Assembly: GCA_900751755.1 (NCBI GenBank)
Contig: CAADSP010000034.1
Span: 1-27,389 of the forward strand
DNA: 27,389 nt
Direction of reading: 5' to 3'
From: an uncultured Collinsella sp.
Lineage (GTDB): Bacteria > Actinomycetota > Coriobacteriia > Coriobacteriales > Coriobacteriaceae
Shown: positions 6,943 through 14,700 of the stretch, piece after piece
Layout of the letters: every line of letters begins with the position of its first letter
How positions within the stretch are numbered: position 1 is the stretch's first letter
The notes under the pieces: model-generated
The model's input: only the letters and a program-made list of their open reading frames with translations
Databases searched by the model: none
What the model was told of the DNA's origin: nothing
Translations under genes and position numbers: made by a program

Positions 6943-7857
6943 CTACTCCTCCCCCATGAGCTCGCCGGCGTTGCGGCGCAGCCACTCAAAGCAGAGGGCC
7001 GTAGTCGCCTGGGCAACATTGAGGCTCTCGGTCATGCCGCGCTGGGGAAGCTTGGTCAAAAAGTCGCATTTCTCGAGCACCAGACGCGAGATGCCGTCGC
7101 CCTCGGAACCCATGACGAGTGCCACGCGGCCCTCGAAGGGGGCATCCCAGCAGCTGCCCTCGGCGTGCTCAGAGGCACCGCCCACCCAAAAACCGGCGGC
7201 TTTGAGGTCATCGAGCGCACGAGCGATATTGGGGACCTGCGCGATGGGCAGATGCATAACGGCGCCGGCAGAAGTCTTGTAGCTACCCACCGTTACGCCG
7301 GCGGCTCGTTTGTTGGCGATGATGACGCCCGCTGCGCCCACAACCTCGGCAGAGCGCACGATGGCGCCAAAGTTACCGTCGTCGGTCACATGGTCGAGCA
7401 CAACGACAAGCGCCGGACCGTCGCCCGCGCGGTCGAGGATGTCGGCGACATCGGCATAGGGGAAGTTGCCAACCTCGAGCGCGATGCCCTGGTGAGCGCC
7501 ATGGCTCGACAGTGCGTCGAGCTGCGCGCGCGGCACATACTTAATGCGGACGCCCGCGGCGTTGAGGTCATCGACCAGACGCGACAGGGCGGCATCGCGC
7601 TCCCCGCCCTCGGCAATGAGCGCGCACTTGATGGGAAAACCGGTACGCAGCGCCTCGGCGGCAGCACGACGGCCTTCGATAAACTCACCCTTGGGAGCCT
7701 GGACAGCGTCGCGGCCACGCTCGCGCTGCGGACGTGCAGCCTGGGTACGATCTCGCTGGCCCTTGGGAGCGGCAGCGCGGTCGTTGCGGTGAATCGGACG
7801 CGAGCCAGAAGCGGCCTGCTTGCCGCCACGAGGCGCACGCTTGCGATTGTCGGCCAT
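6943..7857 (-). CDS. rlmB: 23S rRNA 2'-O-methyltransferase RlmB (SpoU/TrmH family)
   Basis: SAM-dependent SPOUT enzyme that methylates a guanosine ribose of 23S rRNA. After a basic 55-residue N-terminal extension comes the SpoU substrate-binding domain (EFIEGRRAAAEALRTG) and then the knotted catalytic domain with VVLDHVTDDGNFGAIVRSAE, VALVMGSEGDGISRL and the motif-3 stretch GMTESLNVAQATT. AAGGAGG lies 8 bases before the ATG. It sits 143 bases after cysS and is followed at once by yacP. The TrmH-like paralogues in this family differ in target, but the neighbourhood favours RlmB. Confidence 0.92.
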   Translation of the reverse strand: MADNRKRAPRGGKQAASGSRPIHRNDRAAAPKGQRDRTQAARPQRERGRDAVQAPKGEFIEGRRAAAEALRTGFPIKCALIAEGGERDAALSRLVDDLNAAGVRIKYVPRAQLDALSSHGAHQGIALEVGNFPYADVADILDRAGDGPALVVVLDHVTDDGNFGAIVRSAEVVGAAGVIIANKRAAGVTVGSYKTSAGAVMHLPIAQVPNIARALDDLKAAGFWVGGASEHAEGSCWDAPFEGRVALVMGSEGDGISRLVLEKCDFLTKLPQRGMTESLNVAQATTALCFEWLRRNAGELMGEE

Positions 7858-8000
7858 AAAGCGGCCTCCTTAAATAAATAACGAACAAGAATCGACCGTC
7901 CGAGCCACGGCACCTTGCCTTTCAATCGTCAGGCATGACCACCAGGTCGATGCCCTCCTCTTTCAAGGCAATCCGCCGCTCATCGAACGGTCGACAAATA

Positions 8001-9467
8001 CTAGAGGGTCTTAATACGAGTACCCGCGGCCGTATCCTCAATGGTGAGGCCCAGGTCCTTGAGCTGGTCGCGGATGGCGTCGGCCAGATCCCAGTTCTTG
8101 GCGGCACGGGCCTCGGCGCGGGCCTCGAGAATCTTGGCAGCAGCCTCGTCCACGTCGTCGCCCGTGTAGGCGACCAGGCCGGCGGCAACGCCCAGCAGGC
8201 CCAGCGGCAGCTCGACCTTGGGCTCGGGAAGCTCGACGCCAAACGTATCGAGCAGCTCGACCAGCGTATCGGCGGCGGCCAGGGCAGCGGCCTTGTCGGC
8301 AGCATCGCCCGCCTGCTCCAGGTACTGGTTGCACTCGGTCACAAAGCCAAAGACAGCACCCATGGCACCGGCGGTGTTAAAGTCGTCATCCATGCACTCC
8401 TTAAAGGTGGTGCGGGTCTCGGCGGCCTTGGCGGCAAACGCCTCGGCAGCCGCTTCGTCGGCATCGGCCGTCGCGTGGTTCGCGGCCCAACGCAGGTTCT
8501 CGACCGTACCGGCGATACGCGTGAGCGAGTTCTCGGCACCCTCCAGGCGCTCCCAAGAAAAGTCGAGCGGCGAGCGATAGCTCGTCTGCAGCATCAGCAG
8601 GCGCAGGGCGGCAGCGGAGTGCTGCTCGAGGACCTCGGCCAGCGTAAAGAAGTTGCCGAGCGACTTGGACATCTTCTCGCCGTCTACCAGCAGCATGCCC
8701 GTGTGCATCCAGGTGTTGGAGAAGCCCTGGTGCCAGGCGCAGGTGGCCTGGGCGCACTCGTTCTCGTGATGCGGGAAGGCAAGGTCGGAGCCGCCGCCGT
8801 GGATGTCGATCGGAGTGCCCAGGTAGCGATGCACCATGGCGGCGCACTCGGTGTGCCAACCGGGACGGCCCTCGCCCCAGGGGCTCGGCCAGCTGGGCTC
8901 GCCGGGCTTGGCGGCCTTCCACAGGGCAAAGTCGAGCGGGTCGTTCTTGTCCTCGTTCTCCTCGATGCGCGCGCCAACCATAAGGTCGTCGATGTTGCGG
9001 CCCGAGACCTGACCATAGTTGGGATCGCTGCGCACGGCAAAGTACACGTCGCCGTTATCGGCTGCGTAAGCGTGGCCCTGCTCGATAAGCGTCTTGATCA
9101 TGGCGATCATGGGGCCGATCTCCTTGGTGGCGCGGGGGCGCACATCGGGATCGAGCACGTTGGCGGCGCGCATGACGCCGATGAACTTGTCGGAGAACTC
9201 CGTCGCGACCTCGGCGGCCGTACGGCCCTGCTCGTTGGCGCGCTTGATGATCTTGTCGTCGACATCGGTGAGGTTCTGGGCGAACGTGACCTCGTAACCG
9301 CTCGCGATGAGCCAGCGGCGAATCACGTCAAAGCTGATGAACGTACGGGCGTTGCCGATGTGGATGTTGTCGTAGACCGTGGGGCCGCACACGTACATGC
9401 GGACCTTGCCGGACTCGATGGGCTGGAACTCTTCCTTTTTATGGGTAGCGCTGTTGTAGATACGCAT
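8001..9467 (-). CDS. cysS: Cysteinyl-tRNA synthetase
   Basis: Class I aminoacyl-tRNA synthetase charging tRNA-Cys. The HIGH motif appears as HIGN (residues 36-39) and the KMSKS loop is intact at 265-269 (KMSKSLGN). Cys27 in MYVCGPTVYDN is the first zinc ligand, followed by the family segment GGGSDLAFPHHENE. At 488 residues it is close to the usual 460-490. TAAGGAG precedes the ATG, and the start lies 3 bases after the ispF stop, so it is translated from the disA-ispDF message. Confidence 0.97.
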   Translation of the reverse strand: MRIYNSATHKKEEFQPIESGKVRMYVCGPTVYDNIHIGNARTFISFDVIRRWLIASGYEVTFAQNLTDVDDKIIKRANEQGRTAAEVATEFSDKFIGVMRAANVLDPDVRPRATKEIGPMIAMIKTLIEQGHAYAADNGDVYFAVRSDPNYGQVSGRNIDDLMVGARIEENEDKNDPLDFALWKAAKPGEPSWPSPWGEGRPGWHTECAAMVHRYLGTPIDIHGGGSDLAFPHHENECAQATCAWHQGFSNTWMHTGMLLVDGEKMSKSLGNFFTLAEVLEQHSAAALRLLMLQTSYRSPLDFSWERLEGAENSLTRIAGTVENLRWAANHATADADEAAAEAFAAKAAETRTTFKECMDDDFNTAGAMGAVFGFVTECNQYLEQAGDAADKAAALAAADTLVELLDTFGVELPEPKVELPLGLLGVAAGLVAYTGDDVDEAAAKILEARAEARAAKNWDLADAIRDQLKDLGLTIEDTAAGTRIKTL

Positions 9468-9470
9468 TCG

Positions 9471-9965
9471 TTACTCCTTAACGGTTTTCTGTAGCAGGCA
9501 GACGGCCCAGGCGCCGATTCCCTCGCCCTGGCCTTCCCAACCGAGCTTTTCGGTCGTAGTGGCGGCGACGCCCACGTTTTCGACGTCAACGCCCAGGGCA
9601 TGGGCAAGGTTGGCGCGCATGGCATCGCGATGCGGGGTGATCTTAGGCTGCTGGCAGGCAATGGTGCAATCGGCATCGACAAACTCAAAGCCCAGCTCAC
9701 GCGCATAGTCCATCACGCGGGCAAGCAGCACCATCGAATCGGCACCCTCGTAGGCGGGATCGGTGTCGGGAAATAGCTTGCCGATGTCTCCCCCACGGCA
9801 GGCGCCCAGAATGGCGTCGGCCAAGGCGTGCGCGAGCACATCGGCATCCGAGTGGCCCAGCAGGCCGCGCTCGTAGGGAATGTCGACACCGCCGATGATA
9901 CATCGACGCCCCTCCACCAGACGGTGGACGTCGTAGCCATGGCCAATGCGCAGGTTACTGAACAT
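9471..9965 (-). CDS. ispF: 2-C-methyl-D-erythritol 2,4-cyclodiphosphate synthase
   Basis: MEP-pathway enzyme that cyclises CDP-ME 2-phosphate with loss of CMP. Zinc ligands Asp12, His14 and His46 are seen in RIGHGYDVHRL and GHSDADVLAHA; the C-terminal part carries DCTIACQQPKITPH and AATTTEKLG. The ATG at 9965 gives 164 residues, the normal length; an upstream in-frame start near 9998 would add 11 unconserved residues. The start overlaps the end of ispD by 11 bases, indicating translational coupling of two consecutive steps in one pathway branch. Confidence 0.96.
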   Translation of the reverse strand: MFSNLRIGHGYDVHRLVEGRRCIIGGVDIPYERGLLGHSDADVLAHALADAILGACRGGDIGKLFPDTDPAYEGADSMVLLARVMDYARELGFEFVDADCTIACQQPKITPHRDAMRANLAHALGVDVENVGVAATTTEKLGWEGQGEGIGAWAVCLLQKTVKE

Positions 9966-10683
9966 GGGGAAGGTCCTCTCCCTCGGCCATGCGGCCAAGC
10001 AGAATCGCGGTTACGGGACGCAGGTCCTCGGGCACCGTCACCTTAAGGTTGTCGCGCGGGCTCTGGACGCAGCGGACGCGTCCGCCCATGCGCTCGACCA
10101 ACGACGAATCATCGGTACCGATAAAGCCCTCGGCAATCGCCGCGGCATGGGCGCGCTTCATGGCGTCGACACTAAAGATCTGCGGCGTCTGCGCGGCCCA
10201 GTACAGCTCGCGCGGCGGCGTCTCGACGATATTATCGCCGTCGACGATCTTGAGCGTGTCGATCGCGGGCTGTCCACACACGACACCGTCAAGAGCACGG
10301 TCGCTCACGAGCACGTCGATAGCGTGGTCGATGGCCTCGGTCGTGATGAGCGGACGAGCGCCATCGTGAATGGCGACGTATTCAAAGCCCGCCGGCACCG
10401 CGTGCACGCCGGCACGGGTGGAGTCCTGGCGGGTATCGCCGGCATCGGCAAAACTGATGGGCGTGTCATAGTCAAACGGGTCGATGGCCAGGCGGCGCAT
10501 CTCGGCACGACGCTCGGCAGGGCAAACCACGACGATGTGGCCGACCTTATCGCTACGGTCAAACGCGCGGATGGACCAGCTCATAAGCGGACGGCCCGCT
10601 ACATTGACGAGCTGCTTGCCACCGGGGTTACCAAAGCGCTGGCCGCTGCCGCCGGCAACGACCACGGCGCATACGGGCGCCAT
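9955..10683 (-). CDS. ispD: 2-C-methyl-D-erythritol 4-phosphate cytidylyltransferase
   Basis: MEP-pathway enzyme that joins CTP and methylerythritol 4-phosphate. The nucleotide-binding signature VVVAGGSGQRFGNPGGKQ lies at residues 7-24, followed by AGDTRQDSTRAGV, VAIHDGARPLI and the late VPEDL motif. At 242 residues it is of normal length. The ATG overlaps the stop of disA by one base (TAATG), and its 3' end overlaps ispF, so ispD is embedded in a translationally coupled run. Confidence 0.95.
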   Translation of the reverse strand: MAPVCAVVVAGGSGQRFGNPGGKQLVNVAGRPLMSWSIRAFDRSDKVGHIVVVCPAERRAEMRRLAIDPFDYDTPISFADAGDTRQDSTRAGVHAVPAGFEYVAIHDGARPLITTEAIDHAIDVLVSDRALDGVVCGQPAIDTLKIVDGDNIVETPPRELYWAAQTPQIFSVDAMKRAHAAAIAEGFIGTDDSSLVERMGGRVRCVQSPRDNLKVTVPEDLRPVTAILLGRMAEGEDLPHVQ

Positions 10684-11750
10684 TATGCGTTCCCCTGTTT
10701 GGTGCCCTTCATGCGGTACAGCGAGTCCGCAAGAATGGCAGGGTTGTTGACGCCAAAGTCGCCCAAGCGCTCCGGATCCTCGCTGATGTCGTCCATGAGT
10801 TCCTGCAGCGAGCCGTACTCGTCGACGATCTTCTCGGCCACGCCGTCGCGCACGACGGACACGCGCGAAAGCGTGCGCAGGCCCAGCGGCGTCATGACGG
10901 AGTCCTCGTCCAGGTCGTCGTAACCCAGAACCGCCGCCACATGCTGTGGGTCGGATAGGTCCTTAGGCGTCATACGGGCAAGCTCAGCGCGGATCTTCTC
11001 GGCGTTGGCCTCAGAGGAATCGCTTGCGTAGTCGCGGATCATCAGGTCGTATTCGGTATCCATGCTGGAGCCCGCGAGCTGCTCGAGCTGCATCTGCACG
11101 AGCTTGCCCTGGTTACCCAGCTTGACGATGCAATCCTTAAGCTCGGTCTTTGCCTGCTGCATGATCTCGAAACTCGAGAAAATGCCGGTGATGTCGGCGA
11201 GCGTGACGTAGTCGTCGAGCTCAAGGGCCGTCAGGCGCAGCAAGGAGCGGTCGAGCGACTGACGGGTGGTCTGGAGCGTGGCGACGAGCTGGTTGACCGA
11301 GCTCATGATGGTGGTGACGGGCTGGATCTCGTAGCTCTTGCCGTGAACGTACACGTTAACGACGGCGCGACGAGCCGAAACCGAGATCACGATGGCATCG
11401 GTGAGCACCGACATGCGAGCGGCAGTACGGTGACGCATGCCCGTCTCACTCGTGGCGAGCGAGGGATCGGGATTGAGGTGGAAGTTGGCGCGCAGGATCT
11501 GGGTGAGGTCGCCATCGATAACGATGGCGCCGTCCATCTTGGAAAGCTCGAACAGGCGGTTCGAGGTAAACGAAATGTTGAGCGGGAAGCCGTCGTTACC
11601 GGCGGCGAGCACGTTTTCGGTGTCGCCGACGCAGATAAGGGCGCCCAGGTGACCGGCAATGATCATGTCGAGAGCGGTGCGGATCGGCTGGCCAGGTGCC
11701 GTCAGGCGAATGACCTGTTCCATACGCTTTTGCAGCTCGTTCTTATCCAA
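10683..11750 (-). CDS. disA: Diadenylate cyclase / DNA-integrity scanning protein DisA
   Basis: Makes c-di-AMP from two ATP and scans DNA for branched structures. The N-terminal DAC domain has both catalytic motifs, DGA at 73-75 and RHRT at 106-109. A helical linker follows, then a C-terminal helix-hairpin-helix region (about 285-350). The length of 355 residues fits the family. The start codon is TTG: GGGAG lies about nine bases upstream, and the N-terminus from there aligns with the family spacing before TAPGQPIRTALD. The next in-frame ATG at 11723 would shorten the conserved N-terminal helix and has no good SD. It is the first gene of a six-gene minus-strand string. Confidence 0.95.
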   Translation of the reverse strand: MDKNELQKRMEQVIRLTAPGQPIRTALDMIIAGHLGALICVGDTENVLAAGNDGFPLNISFTSNRLFELSKMDGAIVIDGDLTQILRANFHLNPDPSLATSETGMRHRTAARMSVLTDAIVISVSARRAVVNVYVHGKSYEIQPVTTIMSSVNQLVATLQTTRQSLDRSLLRLTALELDDYVTLADITGIFSSFEIMQQAKTELKDCIVKLGNQGKLVQMQLEQLAGSSMDTEYDLMIRDYASDSSEANAEKIRAELARMTPKDLSDPQHVAAVLGYDDLDEDSVMTPLGLRTLSRVSVVRDGVAEKIVDEYGSLQELMDDISEDPERLGDFGVNNPAILADSLYRMKGTKQGNA

Positions 11751-11910
11751 GGCATCGCTCCCATCGTATACGCTCCATAAACGTCAATAAGTTTCTCACG
11801 GTTTGCCCCTGTGACGCCCGCAAAATCCGATGCTTACAGAATGAGCGAACACAGCTGAGAGCCCCAATCCAAATGAGCCGCTTATGTGGTAGCATCGGGA
11901 TTCGCATAAA

Positions 11911-12000
11911 TGAGGGAGTAGTCGCGTGATCGGGTTCGCCTCCGGTGGCGCGGCAAGTCAACACACTGGCCGATGCGGCCTGGCTTGCCTTAATGAACGA
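11911..12000 (+). promoter_or_regulatory. yybP-ykoY Mn2+ riboswitch aptamer
   Basis: The leader carries the two conserved loops of the class: GGGAGTAG at 11914-11921 (L1) and GTCAACACACTGG at about 11958-11970 (L3 side), followed by the closing TGAACGAGAC near 11994-12003. GGCAAG (11952-11957) can pair with CTTGCC to form the P3-side helix. It precedes mntP, the textbook target of this Mn2+-sensing RNA, and the P1 closing strand overlaps the terminator that follows. Confidence 0.87.
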
Positions 12001-12044
12001 GACTCGTGGCTGTGCGCGCAACGCGTACGCCACGGGTCTTTTTT
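12001..12044 (+). terminator. Riboswitch-controlled intrinsic terminator
   Basis: GACTCGTGGC (12001-12010) pairs with GCCACGGGTC (12029-12038), with one G-U pair, and is followed by six T. The left arm shares bases with the aptamer's closing strand, so ligand-stabilised P1 should prevent the terminator. This predicts an ON switch with Mn2+, as needed for an exporter. Confidence 0.87.
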
Positions 12045-12097
12045 GTTACTCCCCCAAGAGGTACACGCGGGCCCGCCCGCAGAGAGGGAGCCAGACT

Positions 12098-12676
12098 ATG
12101 GGACTCGCAGAGCTCGTGTTGCTCGCCGTTGGCCTTTCGATGGACGCCTTTGCCGTTTCCATCTGCAAAGGTCTCGGCATGAAGAAGATCAACCTTAAAG
12201 TCGCCGTGGTGCTCGGCCTGTTCTTTGGCGGCTTTCAGGCCGGCATGCCCGTAATCGGATGGGCGCTCGGCAGTCAATTCATGGGCTTCATCGGACCCAT
12301 CGACCATTGGATCGCCTTTATCCTTTTGGCCTTCATCGGCGGCAAAATGCTGTGGGAGGCCTTTACCGAGGACGAGGATGAAGGCGACGGCAAGGATGCC
12401 GAAAAGATTGACCTGGGCGAGTACCTGATCCTCGCCATCGCCACCTCGATTGACGCCCTGGCCGTGGGCATCTCGTTCGCCGCGCTTTCCGTCGACATCG
12501 TTCCCGCCGTGTCGCTCATAGGCATCACGACCTTCATCTTCTCCGTTGCCGGCGTGGCGATTGGCCGCATCTTTGGCGCGCGCTACGAAAAGCCCGCCAC
12601 CATCGTGGGCGGCGTTGTGCTCATCCTCATCGGCCTCAAGATTTTGCTGGAGCACCTAGGGATTTTAGTGCTGTAA
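12098..12676 (+). CDS. mntP: Mn2+ efflux pump MntP
   Basis: Small membrane exporter of manganese made of two similar three-helix halves. The acidic transport motifs are visible as GLSMDAFAVSICKG near the N-terminus and TSIDALAVGISFA in the second half. An acidic cytoplasmic loop (TEDEDEGDGKDAEKID) separates them. The ATG at 12098 is chosen because GAGAGGGAG lies eight bases upstream and it gives the usual 192 residues; the open frame extends back to 11945 only through the riboswitch. The gene stands alone between the riboswitch and its own terminator at 12705. Confidence 0.95.
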   Translation: MGLAELVLLAVGLSMDAFAVSICKGLGMKKINLKVAVVLGLFFGGFQAGMPVIGWALGSQFMGFIGPIDHWIAFILLAFIGGKMLWEAFTEDEDEGDGKDAEKIDLGEYLILAIATSIDALAVGISFAALSVDIVPAVSLIGITTFIFSVAGVAIGRIFGARYEKPATIVGGVVLILIGLKILLEHLGILVL

Positions 12677-12704
12677 AACACCCTTCAAAACTAAACGTCC
12701 GTAT

Positions 12705-12738
12705 AAGGCCTCATGCAGAGTTTTGCATGAGGCCTTTT
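12705..12738 (+). terminator. Intrinsic terminator of mntP
   Basis: AAGGCCTCATGCA (12705-12717) pairs perfectly with TGCATGAGGCCTT (12724-12736) around a 6-base loop and is followed by TTC. Part of this hairpin is copied directly downstream in the hipBA promoter (see the repeat at 12711-12758). Confidence 0.88.
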
Positions 12739-12758
12739 CATGCAGACTTTTGCATGTC
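12711..12758. repeat. Direct repeat linking mntP terminator and hipBA promoter
   Basis: TCATGCAGAGTTTTGCATGA (12711-12730) and TCATGCAGACTTTTGCATGT (12739-12758) match at 18 of 20 positions. The first copy is inside the mntP terminator, the second covers the spacer of the predicted hipBA promoter. Confidence 0.75.
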
Positions 12759-12775
12759 ATACTAGGATGCAAAAG
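12735..12775 (+). promoter_or_regulatory. hipBA promoter with CTTTTGCAT inverted-repeat operator
   Basis: TTTTCA (12735-12740) and CATACT (12758-12763) are spaced by 17 bases and fit -35 and -10 boxes moderately. CTTTTGCAT (12747-12755) and ATGCAAAAG (12767-12775) form a perfect 9-bp inverted repeat bracketing the -10. HipB dimers are known to bind palindromes in their own promoter, so this is the likely autoregulatory site. Confidence 0.6.
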
Positions 12776-12796
12776 CCTGCACGTTAGGAGATAGCC

Positions 12797-13264
12797 GTGG
12801 ATACCCTTCCCATCACCACACCACGCCAAGCTGGCATCTACGTGCGCCAGGCACGCGAGACTCAGGGTCTCACCCGTGCCACCCTCGCCAAAAAGGCCGG
12901 TGTTTCGGAGCGCCTGCTTGCATCGCTCGAGCTAGGAGACGCCACCGGCATTCGACTCGACAAGCTGCTGGCGATTTTCGACGCTCTTGAACTGGCGCTC
13001 GCAGCACAAGGGGATATAAGCGAAACGAAAAATGAGCACCCAGTCGACGCCCCGCATGCTGATCAACCTTGCAGCACCTCCAGACGCCATCACGCTCAAC
13101 GTCTTCATCATCGCAACCGTCGCAGCACAACCATTCCGGCTCTTGCAGATACCCCCCTTACGTCCGAGCTCTACGACAGGGCCTTCGCCGATTTCGCCAT
13201 GTCCAATCTCGGAGTCTCGATTGCCGCAAACGCATCTAGCCAAACCATGCCCGAAGGGAAATAG
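12797..13264 (+). CDS. hipB: HipB-like XRE-family antitoxin/regulator
   Basis: DNA-binding partner expected to repress the operon and restrain the following HipA kinase. Residues 10-72 form an XRE HTH (AGIYVRQARETQGLTRATLAKKAGVSERLLASLE) that closely follows the HipB pattern. A polar, His/Arg-rich linker of about 45 residues follows, then a short C-terminal segment (ELYDRAFADFAMSNLGVSIA). At 155 residues it is much longer than E. coli HipB (88). The start is GTG at 12797 with AGGAG six bases upstream. The hipA ATG lies 3 bases after the stop, so the pair is cotranscribed. Confidence 0.85.
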   Translation: MDTLPITTPRQAGIYVRQARETQGLTRATLAKKAGVSERLLASLELGDATGIRLDKLLAIFDALELALAAQGDISETKNEHPVDAPHADQPCSTSRRHHAQRLHHRNRRSTTIPALADTPLTSELYDRAFADFAMSNLGVSIAANASSQTMPEGK

Positions 13265-13267
13265 CCA

Positions 13268-14572
13268 ATGGCCAGAACATCACTTCGGACCATTATTTGC
13301 GGCGTGCCTGCTGGAACGCTCGCGCAAGATGAGAACGGTCTTATCAGCTTTACCTACGATCATGACTATGACGGGCCAGCCCTATCGACCAACATACCCG
13401 TATCGAATCGCACATACGGACAACAGGTCATGAATCCGTACCTGTTTGGCCTTCTACCCGACAGCGAGGACCAACGAAAAGCGATTGCCGCCGAATTCGA
13501 CGTTAGGCCCAATAATCCCGTTGCGTTGCTCAGCCATATCGGACTCGACTGTCCGGGCGGAGTGCAGTTTTGTGCCGAAGAAGATGCCGACGCCGTCCTG
13601 CATCGCGCTGGCGAATACCGCCCTATAGACGACCACGAAATTGCTCTTCGTCTCAAGTCGATCAGAGATGACCGCGATGCATCGTGGATGGGTCTAGATG
13701 AAAGTTGGTCACTTGGAGGCAACCAGGGCAAGTTCGCGCTCGCGTTCATAAACGACCGCTGGTGCGAATGCATGGGCTCCTCGCCCACGACGCATATTTT
13801 CAAAAATGGCGTTATCGGATTTAAACTCGAGGCTCTCAATGAGTTTGTCTGCATGAAAAGCGCCCAGCGCGCCGGCATCGCAACGGCAAACGTCGAATAT
13901 CGTATGTTTGAGGACGAACCTGCCCTCATTGTTGAGCGCTATGACCGCGTGAAAGTCAAAGACGGAACGATCAGGCGCCTACATCAAGAAGACCTCTGTC
14001 AGGCACTTGGGGTGATGCCCGCCCAAAAGTACACGGCAGACGGCGGCCCGACCACACGCAACATTCAAGAGCTCCTCGTAAATACGAGCCACCATCAACT
14101 TAACCTGTATCTGTTTACGCAGATACTTTTCTTTAACGCCATCATCGGCGCACCGGATGCGCACGCGAAAAACTATTCCCTGCTCCTTGGAAACGACGGC
14201 GCAGCCATGATGGCTCGAATGTACGATGTCGCGTCGGGTTTGGCGTATGAGCGCATGCGCCGCCGGGCGCGCCTTGCCATGAGCGTTGGCGGCGAAAATC
14301 GTGTGGGGTGCATCGGTCCAGGCGCTATCCGCCGATACCACGGTATGGGCGACCCCGCGCTGGAGGCGGCGCTCACCGATGCCGGGCTGACCGAGAAGTT
14401 TTGCTTTGCGACCATGATGGACCTCGCCTACGAGGTACCCATTTGCATGGAAGAGGTCATGGACGAATACGCCGACCTGCCCGGCATGGCGGACCTGCGC
14501 GAGCATATGCTCGGCCCCGTCCGCGAAAACTGCCAGCGCACCCTCGAGCTCATCAGGGCAGAAATGGACTAG
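13268..14572 (+). CDS. hipA: HipA-family Ser/Thr protein kinase (toxin)
   Basis: Kinase of the HipA family; in E. coli HipA phosphorylates glutamyl-tRNA synthetase and induces persistence. Domains follow the classical order: an N-terminal couple-1 region (VMNPYLFGLLPDSEDQRKAIA), the glycine loop SLGGNQGKFAL at 148-158, and the C-terminal catalytic lobe with GAPDAHAKNYSLL (Asp297, His299, Asn302) and metal-binding Asp320 in MYDVAS. Length (434) equals the family norm and all key residues are present, so the kinase should be active. It follows hipB by 3 bases. Its target cannot be read from sequence. Confidence 0.93.
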   Translation: MARTSLRTIICGVPAGTLAQDENGLISFTYDHDYDGPALSTNIPVSNRTYGQQVMNPYLFGLLPDSEDQRKAIAAEFDVRPNNPVALLSHIGLDCPGGVQFCAEEDADAVLHRAGEYRPIDDHEIALRLKSIRDDRDASWMGLDESWSLGGNQGKFALAFINDRWCECMGSSPTTHIFKNGVIGFKLEALNEFVCMKSAQRAGIATANVEYRMFEDEPALIVERYDRVKVKDGTIRRLHQEDLCQALGVMPAQKYTADGGPTTRNIQELLVNTSHHQLNLYLFTQILFFNAIIGAPDAHAKNYSLLLGNDGAAMMARMYDVASGLAYERMRRRARLAMSVGGENRVGCIGPGAIRRYHGMGDPALEAALTDAGLTEKFCFATMMDLAYEVPICMEEVMDEYADLPGMADLREHMLGPVRENCQRTLELIRAEMD

Positions 14573-14604
14573 ACACCAGACTATTTCCCATTTTTCAAAC
14601 AAAA

Positions 14605-14645
14605 GAGAGGGGGCACCCGTCGCAAAAGACCGGGTGCCCCCTCTC
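14605..14645 (-). terminator. Intrinsic terminator of pepD
   Basis: A 15-bp perfect stem (GAGAGGGGGCACCCG at 14605-14619 with its complement at 14631-14645) has an 11-base loop. On the minus strand it is followed by TTTTGTTTG, so it mainly serves pepD; hipA converges on it from the other side and may share it. Confidence 0.85.
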
Positions 14646-14700
14646 ATAATGTCATTTGCAATCCGCTAGCACGTGGCTCGGACTGCTGCTAGCGCAACCT

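Noticed and set aside
6685..9494. Long plus-strand open frames (6685-7881 and 7935-9494) opposite yacP, rlmB and cysS
   Set aside because: They are antisense shadows of GC-rich genes with complete motifs on the minus strand; their translations are His/Gly/Asp-rich with no domain.
11945..12097. N-terminal extension of mntP
   Set aside because: The extension runs through the riboswitch and terminator; the ATG at 12098 has a good SD and gives the family length.
13032..13433. Alternative gene in another frame across the hipB-hipA junction
   Set aside because: It overlaps two genes with clear motifs, has no SD and no recognisable domain.
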